A DNA stretch of 64,000 nucleotides from Spodoptera frugiperda (taxonomy: Eukaryota > Arthropoda > Insecta > Lepidoptera > Noctuidae), in contig NC_064226.1 in the NCBI RefSeq assembly GCF_023101765.2, positions 3,278,001 through 3,342,000 of the forward strand, written 5' to 3'. Of this stretch, positions 10,076-20,290 are shown one piece after another; within the stretch, counting starts at the first letter, position 1; the number at the start of each line of letters is the position of its first letter. Both the position numbers and the translations under genes were made by a program. A model generated the notes under the pieces. It was not told the DNA's origin, did no database searches, and saw nothing but the letters and a program-made list of their open reading frames with translations.

Positions 10076-11189
10076 TAGTAATCATGTAAAAATACACCAT
10101 ACGGTGATAAGATTGTAACAAACTTACACATTCACCAACTGCAATATATAGAAATTCACTGTTGCCTTTATAGCAGCTTTCATCTGGAGTTAAGTGACAT
10201 TATTTATTGTAATTGCTCGCCTATACTGGGCTTTAACAACATTCAGATAAGGTACATTTAAATTGGATTCAAGTAATTATCTATGTGCAGGTAATTGCGA
10301 TAGGATAGATCCATTAGGCTTAACTAGAATTAGGTATGTGTTTAAATTACTTTTTTAAATAAGGCGATTGTCTTCAACACCTTTCGATGTAATTAAAATT
10401 CGTAAGCCAAGATAGTAATTAGATTCTTTGTCATTAATTATTTGTTGAACAGGAGTTAATTAAACTAAGTGTGCAAGGTACGAATTAACCTGTTTAATTT
10501 GCACTGGTCAAAAAGTTGAAGGCAAATTATTCATTTTGTAACAAAACGTGACACCTTTAGGTGGATAGAATAAACCTAAAAATGTTTTTCATGTTAGAAG
10601 AAGTTTCTTACTTTTTTGTAAATATAGGTAAAGTTTCAATATATGTATACTATGGACTCACGTGGATAATCGACAAAATTATATCAAAATTAAATTAAGT
10701 AATGTCGTAGCTATACATCGATTTCCTAAGAATATCGTACTCACTGCCGTACACCGAATCATTTAACGATAGATATTTCTTATTAGTATTTCGCATTATT
10801 TATTACTTTTTAAAACTTCGCAAAAACATAGAAAAACAATAAAATAGATAGATAGAAAGAATTAACTTAATTTATCGAGTCCTTGTTGTTGTAAGTTGAA
10901 AGTCATTCCATTTTTCCTACAGACTTTAGAAGATGACATCATCATCATACACATTTACTTTTTTTTCAAAAATAACTAATCAATATTACTTATTTTAAAA
11001 GGCAGGGTACAGTACAGACTGCCTTGTTGGTCGTATAACAAGTGTAACTGATTAATAATTAGTCTCGTCTTGTTAAAATAAATGTTTTCACCTTTATATG
11101 GAACTTATAGTTAATAGCATAATGGAAGGAAAGCGTGCGTTATATTGTACACCTCTATTTACCATTTTCGGGGATTAAAAGTCATAAAC
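10076..11189. other. No recognised feature
   Basis: About 1.1 kb of AT-rich sequence with no recognised repeat, gene or RNA. Confidence 0.3.
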
Positions 11190-11526
11190 GACATTAATTA
11201 TTATTTTATCGGCTTACTCACGTAACTGTTTGACGAGTGTAACAACGCGCGAATGTCGCCGCGTCATGTGCTAATAAGTATGAGCTTCTAGCATGGTTTG
11301 AAATCCGGAGCTGCGGACTACCTAGCGGGTTTACCGGGGCTCCGGCTCGAAAAGCAGGAGAAGGAACGGGGTGGTTTTTAGTCAGTAAGAGTCTGACACT
11401 CCCTCTCGCCTCGCCCAAGGCGGGAGAAGTCATTGGATGATTTTCCCCGCTCAAAAAAAAAAAACATATAAAATACGTGAGTAAGCCGTAATAATTAATT
11501 TAGTCTCACGAAAGTTATAATAAAAT
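11190..11526. mobile_element. MITE family C, copy 1, carrying an insertion
   Basis: A fold-back element. CGGCTTACTCACGTAA on the left is mirrored by ATACGTGAGTAAGCCG on the right, and the right end continues with TAATTTAGTCTCACGAAAG followed by TTATAATAAA, the outer terminal repeat of this family. The interior (CGAGTGTAACAACGCGCG, GAGCTTCTAGCATGGTTTGA) is interrupted by a SINE-like B element at 11304-11464. The left outer terminal repeat is incomplete. Confidence 0.65.
11304..11464 (+). mobile_element. SINE-like family B, copy 2, nested in MITE C
   Basis: Runs from TCCGGAGCTGCGGACTACC through AGTCAGTAAGAGTCTGACAC to a 3' A12 tract. It sits inside the MITE at 11190-11526, so it is the younger insertion. 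The extreme 5' end seen at 48128 is absent. No clear target duplication. Confidence 0.8.
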
Positions 11527-12585
11527 CATAAACGACGTTGTTTATACCCGAATGATCCTTGAATTACCTAAGTCAAAATTAATAAAGAAACAGTGTGGCT
11601 AACTACAGAGTAATTAATTACTTTACCTCGCTTATTTCTAACAGGAAGATATGTACAGTGCACAATTAACATTATACTTTTTAACCGACTTAGGAAATGG
11701 TGGCCAGTTTACATTGAACTCTGATTTTTTTTTGTTATATTAGATGTTTGACGGAAAAGATTTACACAAAAATGCATTTAATAAAAAATACTTGTTTCGT
11801 CTCATAAATTAAACGTATAAATGATTTACATAATGATTACCTACAAGATTATTAAAAGTAATTCTCAACGGAAGTTAAAATTAACGAACCTTTTATTAAG
11901 TACAGATAAGTCAATATTAAAATACTCAGCCCTCAAGATAAGAAAAGAGAATATTAATTATTTCCCTTACTTTTCAATTTTTTTTCGGTTACCAAGTCCT
12001 TATCCGAAAAATATCAATAACTGGATTGAACTATAAACTAACACAACATGTTTTGCCAAAACGAAAAACAAGAGTAAAATAACCTAGTGATGTTGTCATT
12101 AATTTTTTTTTCAAATTAAAACACGCAGAGTTCTAATTAAACTGGTCGTTCAGTATTAGAGAATGATGAATAGCTGGCTCGACCTTCTAATAATTCGTCG
12201 ATGCATTATGTATGTGTTTCTTGTCTATGTCTATGTCTATAATGCGAGGTCCAATCATCTTCCTACAAAATAAAATATGCATTTTTAATTAGCCACCTCT
12301 TTGTGTAGAGATCGCTATTTGATTTTTCAAAAAACACAGCGCAGCAGTATTTCCGTGGGTAGCAAAAAATTTTAAGATGTTAGTTGCATTTTTATTTGAA
12401 GCTAAGATATTTTTAGTTATTGTTGTTGAGTTGTTAATTAAGTTATGTTGATTTTTATTTTATTGTGTACCTAATACATTGTGTGTGATTATCTTAGGAT
12501 CTTGTAGAAAATTGAGAAATATATTTGTTTGATTTCGTATTTCTAAACTATGAAGTTCTATGAGTTTATCTACTTATTCCTTTTT
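11527..12585. other. No recognised feature
   Basis: AT-rich. TTTTTAACCGACTTAGGAAA near 11680 resembles the repeat terminus also seen at 7798. A 71-codon frame at 11821 is lysine/asparagine-rich and looks like chance. GTCTAT is repeated three times near 12220. Confidence 0.3.
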
Positions 12586-12725
12586 TTATGTTAAATAGGC
12601 CGACGTTTGGCCGCTATCTCGCCTGATGGTAAGTGATGATGCGGCCTACGATGGAGCACGTCTGCCCATAAGCAACCTATTCACTCGGACTTTGAAGACA
12701 CCCAGGTTATACCCATCAGGAAACA
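12586..12725 (-). mobile_element. Interspersed repeat family K, copy 1
   Basis: Matches 62224-62345. Shared words are CGACGTTTGGCCGCTATCTC, CCTACGATGGAGCACGTCT and CCATAAGCAACCTATTCACT. A T run on the left implies a minus-strand A tail, so it is probably a SINE or LINE tail. Confidence 0.55.
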
Positions 12726-12793
12726 CAGACTTTTTCCTCTAACGATTACTAGGATTTTGGCTATTAGCACTAACGTCAATAGTAAAGCTTTGT

Positions 12794-12938
12794 GTTTTTT
12801 TGAGGGAGGGTGTCATCCAATGACTTTTCCCGCCTTGAGTGGGGCGAGAGGTAGTATCAGACTTCTACTGACTAAAAACCAACCTGTTACTGCTCCTGCT
12901 CTTCAAGCCTCAGCCCTGGCAAGCCGTCAGGTCTGCCG
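12794..12938 (-). mobile_element. SINE-like family B, copy 3
   Basis: A T7 tract at 12795-12801 marks the minus-strand A tail. The core CTTCTACTGACTAAAAACCA and the GGGGCGAGAGG arm are present but diverged, and the 5' part is degenerate. Confidence 0.7.
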
Positions 12939-14098
12939 TAAACATAAAAAGCTTACGTCAGTTTTTCTCAAACAGGACAAAATATTTAAATGTTTCTCTA
13001 TATGTATGTAAACATACGCCCTTTGGAACTGGAATCTACGTTATTCTTTACTTTATTTGCAAAAGAAAACAAAACAGATCTACATAACATAAGTACAAGT
13101 AAATCCGGTTTCACAAAATCTTTTAAAACAAGACACGAAAATCGCCATCTTGTCTCGCATACACACTTTATTAACAGAGTAACTAGCATTAAAATTTAAA
13201 TAAATTCATTATTGCGAAAATTTCTTACAGCCAATTATATCGAAAACTATTCTCAACTGTCATTGCGGCTAAATAACTAAATAAATAGCAGCATTAATAT
13301 TATATTTTAGTATTGTAAATTATTGTTGGTGCGCAATGAATAATAAGTACATTCACGAGCCTATTAAATACCTGTTTGTGTTGTAAAAACTTCGTTAAAA
13401 TCTCTAATGATAAATGAGATTTTGACGATAACTATTTGTTTTTACTTATGAATTCAATTTTTGTTAGCACTCAAAAAATATAAAGAGATACAAGACAATT
13501 TTACGAATACATTTACATTTGAATGACTTAAAAATTAATGAAAACATGGTTATAAAAATACGTTATAAGGACTTTGTAATTGATTAAAGTGTACAAATAT
13601 TCGAAAGAGACAATTATCCTTATGATGTCACTGGATAATAAGCCAAGTTTACTTCTAAAATTATTTTACTTAAGATTTCTTACCACGTTCTCATTTTCAC
13701 GTACCCCGACCTACCTCAACGCTATCACAATTGACGCACGTGTCCGTCAGGGCATTTTCCATTTCGTATTCAAACAAAAAGTTTAATAACAAAATAATCG
13801 TCTTGTAAACACTTAATACTACAATTAATGTGATTACCCGACCTTGGGGCTCGATTTCTATCTTAGTAACAAAGAGTTAAAGAATGACTTAATCATATGC
13901 AAATGAACACACAATTAGTTGTTTAGCTTCCGTTATATTGAAAGTTATAACACGAGAAAAGAACAATTAGGTAATTAAGTAAAACAATGGGCATTTGCGT
14001 ATCATCTTAAGTTCTAGACGCTGCGCAATATACGAGAGTGACTGTCCGGTTTGCTTCATTTGTATAGGTACCTACCTACTTATTTGTTCGAGAATTTT
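12939..14098. other. No recognised feature
   Basis: About 1.1 kb of AT-rich sequence. Short overlapping frames at 12990-13199 on both strands lack coding character. Confidence 0.3.
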
Positions 14099-14411
14099 AA
14101 GTGTGGGAGAGTCATGCTTCGCCACGAATGGGCCGGCTCGATCGGAGTGATATACCACGGCCTCACAGAAAAGCGACGTGAAACAACGCTTGCGTTGTGT
14201 GAGTGAGGTTACCGGAGGCCTAATTGCCCCCCTTCCCAATCTTCTCAATCTCCAACAACCCTTAAATTCCCAACCCTCAAAACGCCGGCAACGCACTTGT
14301 AACTGGTAGCAACACTTTTGGTGTTTCAGGGATCCATGGGTGACGCCGATTGCTTACCATCAGGTGATCCGTCAGCTAGTTTACCGGCTTATAAGATAAA
14401 GAAAAAAAAAA
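14099..14411 (+). mobile_element. SINE family A, copy 3, full length
   Basis: Complete from AAGTGTGGGAGAGTCATGC to TTATAAGATAAAGA followed by an A9 run. All internal landmarks are present, with scattered substitutions. No target-site duplication was recognised. Confidence 0.85.
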
Positions 14412-14810
14412 TGGCTACCATTTCAAAAATTAGCAGCAGAGGTACTAAGTTGATTGTTGAACGGCAAGTTTTAATAAAGTATTTGTCGGTAGATTTGATT
14501 ATTCACGACAGGCCATGAATTGATATAAAAAATATAACTTCAATTTTTTACGTCTTTGCGTAAAACGCATGTGCATTTCTATTTTATTAAATTTTATTTT
14601 TAATTCCTTTATGCTACTTATATTTATAAAATTTTTAAATACTTTATGCTACGTGTATAAATAAATAGATGAAAATACGTCAAACATAAAACTTCGCGTG
14701 ATAAAACCATTCATTTTTTGTGACGAAAGAAAATGTAAACGAAATCAATTATCCTATTATGGAACAACAAAGGTGTCAGACGTATTTTGAAACAATAATC
14801 TAGACTAGAC
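14412..14810. other. No recognised feature
   Basis: AT-rich spacer. Confidence 0.3.
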
Positions 14811-15186
14811 TAATAAATAAAATTGGAGTGTCTGTCTGTTTGTAATATTTAAATAACCAACCACTTTTTACTACAAGCATTATGAATATACATACGATAC
14901 ATACATCAAACTAATATTTTTTAGAATTTTAATCTGTCCGATTGTTCAGGCTAATCTCTAAAATAGCTGGACAGATTATGACAGGAATTTTATTTTTTGA
15001 GGGGTGAAAATCATCCAATGACTTCTCTCGCCTTGGGCGAGGCGAGAGGGAGTGTCAGACTCGTACTGACTAAAAACCACCCTGTTCCTACTCCTGCTTT
15101 TTGAGCCGACTTAGGAGTAACTTAGGCTACTTTTATTAGTCACATAGTACGTAATCCATGAAAGTGAAGCCGCGAACATCAGCCAG
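14811..15186 (+). mobile_element. Helitron-like repeat G carrying an inserted B element
   Basis: Left part AATAAATAAAATTGGAGTGTC, TCTGTCCGATTGTTCAGGC, TAATCTCTAAAATAGCTGGAC and right part AGGAGTAACTTAGGCTACTT, then GAAGCCGCGAACATCAGCCAG, are in the order I remember for a widespread lepidopteran element that ends in CAGCTAGT. Here the end is degenerate (GCCAG). A B element splits it at 14994. Confidence 0.5.
14994..15109 (-). mobile_element. SINE-like family B, copy 4, nested in repeat G
   Basis: A T6 tract followed by GAGGGGTGAAAATCATCC and the AGTGTCAGACTCGTACTGAC core. It breaks off after GAGCCGAC, so its 5' part is missing, and the host repeat resumes immediately with TTAGGAGTAAC. It is younger than repeat G. 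Confidence 0.75.
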
Positions 15187-15356
15187 ATAAGAATTAAGAA
15201 AGGTTTGATAGCAATAATTTGCATTACTTAAGTATTTATCATGAGCTAATTACGAGAGATGGAGCAATTAGTGCCGCAATGAAGCATTGGATTGATGACA
15301 TTATGGCAATTAAATATCTACATTATTTATCAATTAACTGGCTTCTACGGACGGCT

Positions 15357-15516
15357 TTGCCCGCATTCCCGAAGAACAAGAAAGTATTATATCACTCTAG
15401 TCAACTTATACTCTGTCGTACACAAAATTTTATCAAAATCTATTCAGTAGTTTCAGTGTGATTGACGGACAAACAACCAAACAAATACACTTTCACATTT
15501 ATAATATTAATGTGAT
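15357..15516 (-). mobile_element. Helitron-like short repeat, family M, copy 4
   Basis: Minus-strand reading: TATTATAAATGTGAAAGTGTA, GATTTTGATAAAATTTTGTG, TATAATACTTTCTTGTTCTT and GGGAATGCGGGCAAAGCCGTC. The CTAG end is not present. Confidence 0.5.
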
Positions 15517-15591
15517 TAGTGAGTAGACCAATATAAGCAAAAGTGTAAATAATAGCTACTTAAGCTGTGAATCTATGTGAATGTTTCCACC

Positions 15592-15767
15592 GCTCAATTA
15601 TACGATGTATGACGCATATGGATGCGTGCTATGTATATGTGCTACGGACGCCTTTCCATACGCATCCATAGCACGCATCTTTCTATATAAACTGATTCCG
15701 TTTCCACCAGTGCTATACTATTTGGAAACCAAACGCATCCACAACAACGTAGCATAGCACATCTCAT
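15592..15767. repeat. MITE-like sequence rich in AGCACGCATC words
   Basis: GATGCGTGCTAT near 15621 and its complement ATAGCACGCATC near 15668 can pair, and CGCATCC/GGATGCG words recur. TTTCCACCAG at 15704 links it to the segment at 16340-16684, which ends with CTCTGGTGGAAA. Boundaries are uncertain. Confidence 0.4.
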
Positions 15768-15903
15768 GCCCGAATACTCAAACGGTACTCAATTTTAAGA
15801 CGCTCTCAAATGTAGTACTGTCACTATCAATTTTTTATAAAATGACAGAGATGCACGATATTTAAGTACAACTTAAAATTGAGTAGCGTTTGAGTATTCG
15901 GGC
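15768..15903. mobile_element. MITE family H, copy 1
   Basis: A 136-bp element with about 31-bp terminal inverted repeats (GCCCGAATACTCAAACG at the left; CGTTTGAGTATTCGGGC at the right, continuing inward with ACTCAATTTTAAG and CTTAAAATTGAGTAG). The interior includes AAATGACAGAGATGCACGAT. It has no coding capacity. It abuts the preceding repeat. No target duplication is evident. Confidence 0.8.
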
Positions 15904-16002
15904 GTCAGCACCCTAAGGCTAATCTCAGTAGGTACATTCTAGACTGTACACACAAAACATTGTAAAATACGAGCTCATATTAAGACGTGCAGATTAGCGG
16001 CT

Positions 16003-16134
16003 CTAATCACGAATGCCTTGCAGAAGGTTGCCAGTTAACATAAGACCTTCAAGGTGAGCGGTTTTCTCATCATCCGCATAACCATAGCCTATGACGAACC
16101 GTTTATTACAAGCCGCACACACGCAAAATGTAAC
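16003..16134 (-). other. 43-codon open frame, possible decayed coding remnant
   Basis: A minus-strand frame between two stops includes FVIGYGYADDEKTAHLEG and ends with LLQGIRD before TAG. The region is GC-richer than its surroundings. There is no start or splice signal. It may be a fragment of a transposon protein or chance. Confidence 0.15.
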
Positions 16135-16339
16135 TCAATGGTGAATTGTATGAATGGAAGTGGTTTTAGATGTTTCTTAGAACTTTGGAATAGTATTTAG
16201 GTTTGAGTTTAAGAATATTGTCGTATGGTTTACCTATAATAGAAATGGACATAGTGGTGTAATACCTACTTGTAATACACGTATATGTATTTATAATTAT
16301 ACTTATAGTACACTTATAATAAATACTGTACTATAGCAA

Positions 16340-16684
16340 AATAGTTTTACTTTGCGGCGGCGCATCTTCATAGTACAGCTTACTAGTACACCTATATAGC
16401 TTAGTATCTATAGAAACAGTCACATAGTTTAACAACTTAGCTATTACATTTTCGCAACATAGCTCCATAGCTCACAACATCTTTAATCGATTTTGTCTGG
16501 ACTTTAAAAGAGACTATGACCTCTCAGTTGGTTTCGGCATTTCTTTTCAGAGTAGTTCGTTAGGAAATGCCGGCCTCATCTAGTTATTTTAAGAGATTGA
16601 CGTGTAAACGAGTTAAATTGTAACCTATTTGCAAAAATAAATATCATTTATCATTATCACATCTCTGGTGGAAAAACACTAGCG
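16340..16684. repeat. Repeat family Q, copy 1
   Basis: TTTTACTTTGCGGCGGCGCA, ATCTTCATAGTACAGCTTAC, GAAACAGTCACATAG, TTAGCTATTACAT and CATCTCTGGTGGAAAAACAC occur in the same order, diverged, at 20145-20290. It is probably an old MITE. Confidence 0.45.
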
Positions 16685-16736
16685 TTATAAGTACCATAGG
16701 TATTGACTACAATTCCCAATACAACATCATCTACAG

Positions 16737-16860
16737 TATCATGATGACAGTACATCATCAGCCAGGACTATCATCAGACATCGGGTCTTCTCTGGGTTCA
16801 TCTAATCCCAACGGGCTAAATCCACAGGAGGCTGGAGACGTGTTTTATCAGAGAGTACAG
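16737..16860 (+). CDS. Candidate internal exon of an unidentified gene
   Basis: Behind an acceptor (CATCATCTACAG, ending at 16736) a frame encodes 41 codons to a possible donor GTGTCC at 16861. The peptide includes MTVHHQPGLSSDIGSS, SNPNGLNPQEAGD and VFYQRVQ. It is serine/asparagine/proline-rich and low in lysine, as in linkers of regulatory proteins. The block is clearly GC-richer than the flanks. The exon would start in phase 2 and end in phase 0. If unspliced, the frame continues to a TAA at 16969. The donor is weak. I do not recognise the protein. Confidence 0.4.
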
Positions 16861-17118
16861 GTGTCCAATCCTACCAAATACATGACGACACCCACAAAAA
16901 GACTTGCGTTTATGACAAATGTAAATATTCTTTATCATCATCAGCAATTCTATCATCAAGACAGTATATAAATTACATGTCATATTATATTATTACATAA
17001 AAGTAAATATACTTATCCCTTAACCTTCGACCTTACATTGTAAAGTAACAGTTTACATAATTATTACACCTCGGTTAAGGTCGAAAAAACTATGTGTTAA
17101 TGTGTCGAATAGTTTAAC

Positions 17119-17255
17119 GCCCGAATACTGAAATGCTACTCAATTTTAAGTTGTATTTAAATATCGTGCTATCTCTGTCATTTTATAAAGAATTCATAGC
17201 GACAGAAATTATTTTGAGAGCATCTTAAAATTGAGTAGCGTTTGAGTATTCGGAC
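17119..17255. mobile_element. MITE family H, copy 2
   Basis: A 137-bp second copy with the same terminal inverted repeats (GCCCGAATACTG at left, GAGTATTCGGAC at right). Its interior is in the opposite orientation to copy 1 (ATATCGTGCTATCTCTGTC here; GACAGAGATGCACGATAT there). Confidence 0.8.
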
Positions 17256-17588
17256 ATAAGAGTACCAAATACCCTTGGACGAGAAACGGTGTGTTTAAAA
17301 TTATGATAATAATTGTCATCATCAAATTCAAGTAATGTAATTTGTAATCAGTTTATAAAAAAATGTTATTATGACTGTAATCAGTATTTATGGGGTTCTC
17401 ACACTTACATATGTAAATGGCTACGTAACATTACTTAAGAAAATGCTTTGTTTACTTTTAAAGAGATAGATAATTTTAGCATTAATTACTTTTGATAGAG
17501 GAAAATAAACCCTATTGCGATAGGCTTAAAAGCATCTGCTTTCTTGCTGTCGAGCTTTAGGTACCATAAAGAATACCCTCACGTGACA

Positions 17589-17767
17589 TCTCCCATCTAC
17601 TTTTTTTTAAGGGGCGAAAATCATCCTATAGCTTCTCCCGCCTTGGGCGAAGCGGGAGGGAGTGTCAGACTCTTACTGACTAAAAACCACCCTGTTCCTT
17701 CTCCTGATTTGAGCCGGAGCCCCGGTAACCTGTTACATTGTCCGCAGCTTCGGAATCTCCCATCTAC
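17589..17767 (-). mobile_element. SINE-like family B, copy 5, with 12-bp target duplication
   Basis: The element proper is 17601-17755: a minus-strand A8 tail, then the family core and TTCCGAAGCTGCGGAC at the 5' end. It is flanked by a perfect duplication TCTCCCATCTAC at 17589-17600 and 17756-17767. Because this duplication lies outside the A tail and the 5' end, it shows retroposition, with this copy starting at the AGCTGCGGAC end. Confidence 0.9.
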
Positions 17768-18006
17768 TTACGCTCTTAACCAGAACTATTGATCTCTCAC
17801 CACTCATACTGATAAAATCGAAATCAAAATCATACATAACGACACCTCAACACGTTGTAAGAACACCTTTATCTACCAAGCAAAGCTACACATTAGCAAA
17901 TTATGTAGATAAACAAGAAAAGCGACCTTTAGAAGCAAATAAATGAGTACTTCGTCAAGTAAATGTGACTAACAAACAAAGGGTTTCCGTGAACTAAATC
18001 TCACAC
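17768..18006. other. No recognised feature
   Basis: AT-rich, with no recognised repeat. It would be intron for the minus-strand gene candidate. Confidence 0.3.
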
Positions 18007-18045
18007 CAATTTCGCGGACCACACACTTGAGACAACCTTGCAGTG
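18007..18045 (-). CDS. Candidate 39-nt micro-exon (minus-strand gene)
   Basis: Minus strand: an acceptor GCCACAG ending at 18046, with CTAAT upstream as a possible branch point, then 39 open bases encoding LQGCLKCVVREI, then a GTGTGAG donor at 18006. It starts and ends in phase 1, matching the end phase of the exon candidate at 18471-18545. It is short enough to be chance. Confidence 0.2.
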
Positions 18046-18470
18046 CTGTGGCAATGTTTATTAGGCTTAGGTGTATGTTATATTGAAGTATAGAAATATA
18101 GAACTTAGAAAGGAAAGGATGGGGATATTTATTTACAAAATCAATAATCACATAACTTGATCAGTCAGTCAGTTCAAGAAGAAAATCTTTGCAGAAATGA
18201 CTGTAAGTACCATTGCTAACTATGATCTTGATCTTGATCACCATTTTGGAGTTAAGGCAATATCATAAGACATATGACAGAATCCTCGAGAGGGAGGACA
18301 AATTGGATTAGCTTTCTTTTTCAAAGACTGGAGAGAGAACTTGGACCTATATACTATTGAAATTTTGGTAATGCAATTGATATTGATAGAAGCGAATCTT
18401 TTTACTACTAAAGATGTCTAAGAATGGCTTTTTCAATTACATTAATTGTCAACAATAATATAGGGCTTAC

Positions 18471-18545
18471 CTTGCATCTGTCTACCTCCTAATCTCAATA
18501 CTTCAAGAGAGCCTACGCGAGTAATTTGTGTCAGCTGAACAATGG
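18471..18545 (-). CDS. Candidate internal exon (minus-strand gene)
   Basis: A strong donor, CAAG followed by GTAAGC, lies at 18470. The frame upstream is open for 24 codons: IVQLTQITRVGSLEVLRLGG then RQMQ. Two acceptors are possible: GTTCAG ending at 18535 (64-nt exon, phase 0 to 1) or CGGAG ending at 18546 (75-nt exon, phase 1 to 1). The first is the better splice site; the second fits the phase of the upstream exon candidate at 28442-28516. The peptide looks like ordinary protein sequence but I do not recognise it. Confidence 0.35.
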
Positions 18546-19009
18546 CTCCGAATGACAGACAGCATTAACTGAATATGTATGATGATGCTTGTTATGAGGT
18601 CCCAATTAATTGCCAGTTAGATGTCTATTAGGTACTTCAATAATCCACATGTCATTTTCACACCTATTTGATTTTGTAGGGCTGGCTGTCATGATCATTT
18701 TGGAATTTTCTCTGACAACATTAACATCGCATATTTCATCTGGTAAGTGTGAAAAATTACAGTTGATGTAGTATAGAAGTGATTGCTTTAATACAGGATT
18801 ACTTTGTGTTACGTTTTAAGTTACAGAAATAGTTTACCAAATTACGATAAAATATGCCACTAAAGACTAATACTAAACTTTTTACTAAAACTTTTTAATT
18901 AGTTATGTTCCAGAGATTGTGAGTTTGATGGCCAGCATCGGTCACGGTTAATAAATTACCCCCGCAATTGGGCGACTAGGTCGGAACTGCTTGGCAAATT
19001 CCAATAATT
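18546..19009. other. No recognised feature
   Basis: AT-rich sequence with a short GC-richer stretch near 18930-18995 that runs into a truncated SINE and may be older repeat. Confidence 0.3.
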
Positions 19010-19184
19010 ATATACCCATCTTCCCAATCCCCAATTCCGCGACAACCCTTAAATTCCTAGCCCCCAAATGCTCGACAACGCACTTGTGACTCCTCTAGTG
19101 TTTCGGGCATCCATGGGCGGCGGCGATTGATTGACATCAGGTGATCCATTTGCCCGTTTAACAGCTTATACGATAAAAATAAAG
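19010..19184 (+). mobile_element. SINE family A, copy 4, 3' half only
   Basis: Starts at CCCATCTTCCCAATCCCC and continues through CAACCCTTAAATTCCTAGCC, ATCCATGGGCGG and ATCAGGTGATCC to CGATAAAAATAAA. The 5' half is missing. Confidence 0.75.
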
Positions 19185-19704
19185 TTTGTAAGGCATCTCA
19201 AGTTGTAAGTACCTTACACGGTAATAATTTCTTCCTTTATCACAAGTTAGTACACTTTTAAACCTCCTTTAGATACTGTAGACTGTATTACGATCAAAAA
19301 TGACTAATCCACAACAACTCAGAATCCGGAACTTCACGTAATATTTTTCCTGGTACTCAATTTTCTATGGCTCATATAATCTGACGATGATTAAGTTATG
19401 GAAATGAAGCTTGTCACCTCTGCTTAAGGTATTGTGTCGGATTTAAAAATAGGAGTCGTGACTTACTTCTGTCTCATCGTAGGAGGTACTTTGAAGATAG
19501 GAATCGGCTTCTGCTGATCTCATAATGTTTAATAAATACGTTTATTGTTCTTCAAAGGGATTGTCTTAGTATCTAGTATAAGCAGATTTATTAAATATGT
19601 TCTTTAATAATCTGATAGTGAGACTATTTCCTAACATGGGTTATTTTTTCGGATTTTGTGCCACTTAACTGTCGAAAATTTGAACATAGGAAATTAAAAT
19701 TATT
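19185..19704. other. No recognised feature
   Basis: AT-rich spacer. Confidence 0.3.
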
Positions 19705-19892
19705 TCTAATCGATTATTAAAAATGCGAAAGTTTATGAGTTTGTGTGTATGTTTGTTACTCAATCACATCAAAATTTCTGATGGAATCGGTATGTAATTT
19801 GGAACAGAGGTAGATTATAGTCTGGAATAGTACATATGATACTATTTATCGCACAGGACTACGAGCGAATCCGCTGGTAGAAGCTAGTGTTA
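19705..19892 (+). mobile_element. Helitron-like short repeat, family M, copy 5
   Basis: Contains AAAAATGCGAAAGTTTATGAG, TTACTCAATCACATCAAAA, TTTGGAACAGAGGTAGATTA, TAGTCTGGAATA and the end GAAGCTAGTG. The CTAG terminus followed by T is the Helitron signature. It is close to the copy at 61310-61502. Confidence 0.55.
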
Positions 19893-20144
19893 TTATATCT
19901 CGTATTATTACTCAAATAAATTAATGATCAAAAACCTTCTGAGAAATTCAAATGAAATCATCCCTCACTTGGTAGAGCCACATAAATACTACTTTTACGA
20001 TAACATTCAGACGTTTGACATTAATTTGACTTAGATTCATGTTTATACGTGTCATCAAAATTAGTCAATTTATTTTGAAGACCTGCGTTGGATTGGACCG
20101 CCAAGGGATACTTACTATCGATACATCGCATCTTCCTCGTACAG

Positions 20145-20290
20145 CTACTTTGCGGCAGCGCAGCTTCATAGCACATCTTACTCACACTGCTACATACGTA
20201 GCTTAGAAACGGTGACATAATTCCACACCTTACTTATTACATCTTTTTGACATAACTACTTAGCACATCTTTGGTAGAAAATCACCCTTA
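20145..20290. repeat. Repeat family Q, copy 2
   Basis: GCTACTTTGCGGCAGCGCAG, CTTCATAGCACATCTTAC, GAAACGGTGACATAA, CTTATTACATC and AGCACATCTTTGGTAGAAAA match copy 1 at 16340-16684 in order, with divergence. Confidence 0.45.
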
